Shown here in pieces: positions 59,826-64,000 of a stretch of 64,000 nucleotides of DNA. The stretch's first letter is position 1, and each line of letters opens with the position of its first letter. The position numbers and the translations under genes are program-made. Source of the stretch: Paenibacillus allorhizosphaerae (lineage in GTDB: Bacteria > Bacillota > Bacilli > Paenibacillales > NBRC-103111); NCBI RefSeq assembly GCF_910594985.1, contig NZ_CAJVCE010000004.1:1-64000 (forward strand), written 5' to 3'. The notes under the pieces were generated by a model. The model did no database searches and had not been told where the DNA came from. It saw only the letters and a program-made list of their open reading frames with translations.

Positions 59826-60965
59826 ATGAGGAACCTCGTTATTAAGGCTGTCGCCCTTACGCTCATCGGTCTATGCCTCATCATCCCTTCCCTGCTGGCG
59901 GCCAAAGGAACCGTCATGTACAAAGATCAAGTCGCGATTATCATGTACCACCACATCGACGACGACGCGCAAAGCCCGGGGACGATTCGTACGAAGCTGT
60001 TTCAGGATCAGCTTGTTTATTTGAAAAGCAAAGGCTACCAATTCATCACGCTGAAGCAGTTCAAATCGTATATGGCCGGAGCTTCCGTGCCGAACAACGC
60101 GGTGCTGGTCACCTTCGACGACGGTTATGAAAGCTTCTATATAAACGCCTATCCGATTTTGAAAAGCATGCGCATTCCCGCGGTCAACTTCGTCATTACG
60201 GGAGACCTTGAGAATCCGCTGGCGAGCTATATCCCTTCCTTGTCCAAAGACGAAATTATCGAGATGACGAGCGACACGAATTTTATTGACGCGCAGTGCC
60301 ATACGAATAAAATGCACTACAAATTGACGGACGGCAACCCGCCGCTGATCGGAAGAATGACGGTAAACGGCAAGAAAGAGACCGAGGATGAGTATAAGCA
60401 GCGCATTATCGGCGATACGGCGGCCTGTGCTAGTGCACTCTCCGAACTGTACAACGAGCCGATCGACGCTTATGCGTACCCGTACGGCATTTACGACAAG
60501 ATGTCGATGAGCTATGTCGTTCAAGGCGGGATGAAATACGGCTTCACCGTCGTACCGGAGATGGTCACCCGCGACATCGATCCGATGCAGCTGCCGCGCA
60601 TCAATGCCGGCAATGTGGCGATTTCGCCCGAAGGTCTGCATAATTCCATATTGCGCCGCATCGTAGCTCCGGCCGCATCCGAGGTGCCGCTGGCCGAAAC
60701 GATGAGCCAGCTCGGCGGCAAAGCGACGGTGTCCGGCGGTAAAGTGCAGCTGCAATACAAACAGCGCAGCTGGTCGGGAACGGCAACCGGCAGTACGCTC
60801 ACGGCAGAGGATGGAACCGTGCTGACACTGCAAAAGCCGCTGGCGCTCAAAAGTAATAAAATGTACATCACTCTGAAAGATTTGGAGCAGGCGCTAGGGG
60901 TGCGAATCGTGTATAATCCTACTGTGCAAAGCTTCACCGTACGCCAAAGCCCTGCGGCGAAGTAG
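59826..60965 (+). CDS. Membrane-anchored polysaccharide deacetylase with stalk domain
   Basis: A 379-residue exported carbohydrate esterase family 4 enzyme, removing acetyl groups from a polysaccharide such as peptidoglycan or poly-GlcNAc. An N-terminal hydrophobic anchor (about 6-26) leads to the NodB domain: IIMYHHID, the catalytic TFDDGYESF and the metal-binding CHTNKMHY. The last ~80 residues are a copper-amine-oxidase-N-like (stalk) domain (KSNKMYITLKDLEQALGV), common in Paenibacillus secreted proteins. The ATG follows AAGGAG. It is followed by yfbR. Confidence 0.92.
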   Translation: MRNLVIKAVALTLIGLCLIIPSLLAAKGTVMYKDQVAIIMYHHIDDDAQSPGTIRTKLFQDQLVYLKSKGYQFITLKQFKSYMAGASVPNNAVLVTFDDGYESFYINAYPILKSMRIPAVNFVITGDLENPLASYIPSLSKDEIIEMTSDTNFIDAQCHTNKMHYKLTDGNPPLIGRMTVNGKKETEDEYKQRIIGDTAACASALSELYNEPIDAYAYPYGIYDKMSMSYVVQGGMKYGFTVVPEMVTRDIDPMQLPRINAGNVAISPEGLHNSILRRIVAPAASEVPLAETMSQLGGKATVSGGKVQLQYKQRSWSGTATGSTLTAEDGTVLTLQKPLALKSNKMYITLKDLEQALGVRIVYNPTVQSFTVRQSPAAK

Positions 60966-61009
60966 GGGGCGAACGAACCGAAGCGAATTACAGAATAGGA
61001 TGATGAACG

Positions 61010-61591
61010 GTGGACAGTCATTTTTTTGCCTACATGTACCGGCTTCGCTACATTGAGCGCTGGAGCCTGATGCGCAACGTAATGAGGGAAAACGTAGCCG
61101 AGCATTCGTTTCATGTTGCGGTGCTCACGCATCTGCTGTGCACGATTGCAAACGAACAGTTCGGCAAGCAGCTGCCGACCGACAAGATCGTCAGCATGGC
61201 ATTATTTCACGATGCGACGGAAGTGTTCACGGGCGATATCCCGACCCCGGTAAAACATCATAACCCGAAAATTCTTGCCAACTTCCGAGAGATCGAGCAT
61301 CTAGCCGCCGAGCGGCTGCTCGATATGATTCCCGAACCGCTGCGGACGGTTTACGATCCGCTGATCGATACGAAGAAATCGGATGATTATGAGCTGAAAA
61401 AGTACGTCAAGGCCGCCGATCTGCTGGACGCCTATCTCAAATGCGTGACCGAGATGTCGGCCGGCAACCGGGAATTTGCGACCGCACAAAAGCAGATCGA
61501 GGAATCGATGCGAAGCCTCGCGATGCCGGAGCTGGACTACTTCTTGAAGCATATGGCGCCAAGTCTGGAGAAAACGCTCGATGAGCTGTAG
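61010..61591 (+). CDS. yfbR: YfbR-like 5'-deoxynucleotidase (HD domain)
   Basis: A 193-residue HD-domain phosphohydrolase. The metal ligands H...HD...D are in ENVAEHSFHVAVLTH and ALFHDATEVFTGDIPTPVKHH. E. coli YfbR cleaves dNMPs. The start is a GTG with AGGATGATG upstream. It lies 44 bases after the deacetylase gene on the same strand and may share its transcript. Confidence 0.93.
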   Translation: MDSHFFAYMYRLRYIERWSLMRNVMRENVAEHSFHVAVLTHLLCTIANEQFGKQLPTDKIVSMALFHDATEVFTGDIPTPVKHHNPKILANFREIEHLAAERLLDMIPEPLRTVYDPLIDTKKSDDYELKKYVKAADLLDAYLKCVTEMSAGNREFATAQKQIEESMRSLAMPELDYFLKHMAPSLEKTLDEL

Positions 61592-61619
61592 GCAGCAAAA
61601 CGTCATGGAGTTTTAAATA

Positions 61620-61665
61620 AAAAAATAAGCAGGCTCGCGGAGCGTATCCGCGAGCCTGCTCTTCG
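61620..61665. terminator. Bidirectional terminator
   Basis: A perfect 14-bp stem, AGCAGGCTCGCGGA with TCCGCGAGCCTGCT around GCGTA. On the minus strand it is followed by TTATTTTTTTATTT, ending the small membrane-protein gene. It also stops yfbR transcripts. Confidence 0.92.
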
Positions 61666-61673
61666 TGTATGGA

Positions 61674-62099
61674 TTAAAACAAATTCGGGAACTTCATGAT
61701 CGTCACGGTGAGGAAGAACAACACCCCGAGAATCGTGCTGAGCGTGCGAATCGAACCGATCTGGCCTTTGATGTTGCTTCCGGACGCATCGGAAAGCGCA
61801 ACACGCATTTTTTTGCCCAAAATGCCGGACAGGGCGCCGATCGCGAGGAACAGCACGACCGAAAGGACCATCCAAAGAACGGAATAGCTCGCTTTGCTGA
61901 CGAGATAACCGCCCGACAGGAAAGAAATGACCAAAGCGAGCTGAGCCGCGCGATTCAGCGCGAACAGCACGTTCAAAAATCCGAATTGTCCCGTGCCGGT
62001 AGGCAGTGCCTCCACTCTGGCCGCCAAAAACGGCAGCGATAAATAAATCCCCATCAAAATTGCACCAAGTACATGCAAATACAATAACACTTGCACCAT
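61674..62099 (-). CDS. Four-helix membrane protein, DUF2269-like
   Basis: A 141-residue integral membrane protein with four predicted helices (about 4-26, 45-65, 74-95 and 115-135). The N-terminal LLYLHVLGAILMGIYLSLPF with its helix-1 His recalls the CopD/DUF2269 membrane families. Function is unknown. It lies downstream of the RND permease gene on the same strand, about 85 bases away. Confidence 0.7.
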   Translation of the reverse strand: MVQVLLYLHVLGAILMGIYLSLPFLAARVEALPTGTGQFGFLNVLFALNRAAQLALVISFLSGGYLVSKASYSVLWMVLSVVLFLAIGALSGILGKKMRVALSDASGSNIKGQIGSIRTLSTILGVLFFLTVTIMKFPNLF

Positions 62100-62184
62100 G
62101 TTTCGGGTTGCCTCCCTATCTCTTACTTGTAATATATGATGATTTTAGTATAACGAAGGCAGAGCCCCGAAGCAAATGACTGTC

Positions 62185-64000
62185 TTACCGGTGATGCAAC
62201 GGTTTGCCTGCCTTTGCCGCTCTTTTCTCCCTCCATTGCTGGAGGATGACGAAGAGGGAAGGCACGACGATCAGCGTCAGCAAGGTAGAGTAGATCAGCC
62301 CCGATATAATCGTGATCCCCATCGGCCGCCACAGATTCCCGCCCATGATCGTCATCGGCAGCAGCCCGCCGATCGCGGTAGCCATCGTCAGCAGAATCGG
62401 CCGCAGTCTCGCTTTGCCGGCTTCGGCGACCGCCTCATACAGCGAAAGTCCCCGCTGCAGCGCCTGCTCGATGAACTCGATCAGGATAATGCCGTTGCGC
62501 ACAACGATGCCGGACAAGCTGACGAGTCCCATAAGCGCCATGAAGCCGATCGGCGAACCGGTCAGGAACAGTCCGATGACCGCGCCGCCCGCCGCAAGAT
62601 AAACGGTCGACAAGATGAGCAGCGGAATCGAGAGCGAATAAAACTGCATGACCATCACGATATAGATCAGAAGGATGACGACAACGGATAGTTTGCCGAT
62701 AGAGGCAAAGGCGTCGTTGCGCTCCTCGTTCTCCCCGCCGTATTCGACCGTATAGCCGGTAGGAAGATTGTACTTGCTCATCTCCTGCTTCAGCTCTTTC
62801 ACGATATCGTCGGCAAGCCGGTCCTGCGTATAGCTGCGGACGCTGATCGTCCGCGTCTGATTGCGGTGATGAATCGATTTGATCATCGAACTGCTGCGAA
62901 TATCCGCTACTTCGCGGACGGCGACCGTTCCCCCTTTTTGATTCGGCACAAGCAGCTTATTCATCGTATCGACAGGGTTATGCGATCTTGCCTTGGCATA
63001 CAGTGTCACATCCAGCAGTTCTTCGCCTTTTTGCAGCTCCGTCACATTCAGTCCGTCCGTCGCCATCCTTACCGTCATCGACAAATCTTTATCGTTGACG
63101 CCGAACAAGCTGAGCTTCGCAGAATCGGCCATCACCTCGAACGTATTCATATCCGCACCCACATCGTCGGATACGCTCACCGTACCGGGAATCCGCTTCA
63201 GCGTATCCTGAATGTCGGCGGAGATTTGACGCAGCTCATCGAGATCGCTTCCGCTGATCCGAACGGCGATCGGCGCGCCGACCGGCGGACCTTGCTCCAG
63301 CTCGCGGGGCGTAATCTCGACGTCCGCAGGAAACATGCTCTTGAGCTGCTCGCGCCAATGGCTTAACGCTTCCTTCGTTTGGATCCGGCTGCGGTCGACT
63401 TTGACGAACAATTGACCGACATTCGTCCCGCTCACTGACGCTTCCGAATAGTAGAATCTCGGTGCCGACGTTCCGGCGTAAGCGGAGACGAACTGAACGC
63501 CGGGCTGCTGCTCCATCCATGCCGCCGCTTTGGCGATCGTATACTCGGTTTCCGCGAACACCCGGTCCGTCGGCAGCTTGAAGTCGATCAGCAGCTCATC
63601 CTTTTCCGCCGGCGGAAAGTACTGCACGCCAAGCAGCGGGAGCAGCCCGAAGGCGCTTGTGCCAAGCAGCAGCGCAACGATGCCGGTCAGCAGCGGACGG
63701 CGCAAAAACCGGTGAATTTGCTTCCCGTAAAATTCGCTCAACCGTCCGATCGGTTTTCCCAGCAGCCCCGGCGTCATGCGGGACTCCAGAAGCAGCGGAT
63801 CGGTCTGCGTCTCCAGTGCGGCCGACACTTCTGCCGAAGCGGACGACACGGCCTTGGCCGTACTTTTGCGGTTCGCGGACTTGCGCCTCGCAGCCCGCTC
63901 CCCCACCCATTGCCGGTAAATCGGGATAATCGTCAGCGACATTGCCATCGAAGCGGCCAAGGTGAGCGAGATGACGACCGGCAGCGGCCGGATAAAGCTC
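62185..64000 (-). CDS. RND efflux permease, 5' part beyond the window
   Basis: The C-terminal ~605 residues of an AcrB-type exporter; the frame stays open to the right edge, so the start lies outside. After a helix pair it has a low-complexity Ala/Ser/Thr linker (about residues 25-60), the second porter region (KAAAWMEQQPGVQFVSAYAG), and the final helix bundle with SLSGIVVRNGIILIEFIEQALQRG and ARLRPILLTMATAIGGLLPM. The partner adaptor is not in the window. It differs from the interrupted permease at 11794-14898. Confidence 0.9.
   Translation of the reverse strand, partial: SFIRPLPVVISLTLAASMAMSLTIIPIYRQWVGERAARRKSANRKSTAKAVSSASAEVSAALETQTDPLLLESRMTPGLLGKPIGRLSEFYGKQIHRFLRRPLLTGIVALLLGTSAFGLLPLLGVQYFPPAEKDELLIDFKLPTDRVFAETEYTIAKAAAWMEQQPGVQFVSAYAGTSAPRFYYSEASVSGTNVGQLFVKVDRSRIQTKEALSHWREQLKSMFPADVEITPRELEQGPPVGAPIAVRISGSDLDELRQISADIQDTLKRIPGTVSVSDDVGADMNTFEVMADSAKLSLFGVNDKDLSMTVRMATDGLNVTELQKGEELLDVTLYAKARSHNPVDTMNKLLVPNQKGGTVAVREVADIRSSSMIKSIHHRNQTRTISVRSYTQDRLADDIVKELKQEMSKYNLPTGYTVEYGGENEERNDAFASIGKLSVVVILLIYIVMVMQFYSLSIPLLILSTVYLAAGGAVIGLFLTGSPIGFMALMGLVSLSGIVVRNGIILIEFIEQALQRGLSLYEAVAEAGKARLRPILLTMATAIGGLLPMTIMGGNLWRPMGITIISGLIYSTLLTLIVVPSLFVILQQWREKRAAKAGKPLHHR

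Overview
The window looks like chromosome of a spore-forming, low-to-mid GC Firmicute of the Paenibacillaceae (Paenibacillus or Cohnella type). The reasons are strong Shine-Dalgarno sequences (AAAGGAGG) before most genes, frequent GTG and TTG starts, hairpin terminators with U tracts, a CcpA-type cre site, a Pho-box array of the Bacillus kind, and large modular secreted polysaccharide enzymes. No rRNA, tRNA, CRISPR array, prophage or intact transposon was found.

Left part (1-30 kb): two consecutive GGDEF genes (one with a C-terminal ribbon-helix-helix domain), a YjbR protein, a universal stress protein, a 1379-residue secreted pectate lyase, a LysR/DapA-like divergent pair, an RND efflux operon (permease with an in-frame amber codon plus lipoprotein adaptor) divergent from a TetR regulator, then single housekeeping or stress genes (GNAT, AraC, three VOC proteins, alpha/beta hydrolase, phosphotransferase, ClpP, ECF sigma factor, EPSP synthase, MarR, SDR, a Spo0B-type histidine kinase and a CPBP protease).

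Middle (30.4-41.7 kb): the most unusual region. A minus-strand operon encodes APS kinase, a PaaK-like adenylate-forming enzyme, a second PaaK-like enzyme fused to a TPR module, a chorismate mutase-DAHP synthase, a chorismate-lyase-like protein and a Lys/Glu-rich peptide. It is flanked by genes for small basic proteins and TPR proteins that are paralogous to each other or to the fused TPR module. A divergent plus-strand operon carries a propeller-like DUF4915/TIGR03032-type protein, two related TPR proteins and a small basic protein. I read this as one functional unit that makes and activates a chorismate-derived aromatic acid, supplies PAPS, and uses Lys-rich scaffold proteins. The function is not known to me, and this is the best candidate for an undescribed system.

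Right part (41.7-64 kb): an esterase, an RpiR regulator with an orphan solute-binding lipoprotein, a CDF metal transporter, a LysE exporter, a 1003-residue modular secreted protein with a structured leader, a CoaD-like enzyme, two Gfo/Idh/MocA oxidoreductases, PhoR and PhoP (in that order, with four Pho boxes directly before phoP), a BASS transporter, class I fumarase, a polysaccharide deacetylase, YfbR, a small membrane protein and a second RND permease running off the right edge.

Several intergenic regions hold decayed gene fragments (GNAT, DUF2642-like, F5/8-type C, DUF952, HAD, small membrane proteins, polysaccharide-lyase C terminus), suggesting active gene loss. Coordinates of starts were adjusted where a ribosome binding site favoured an internal codon.
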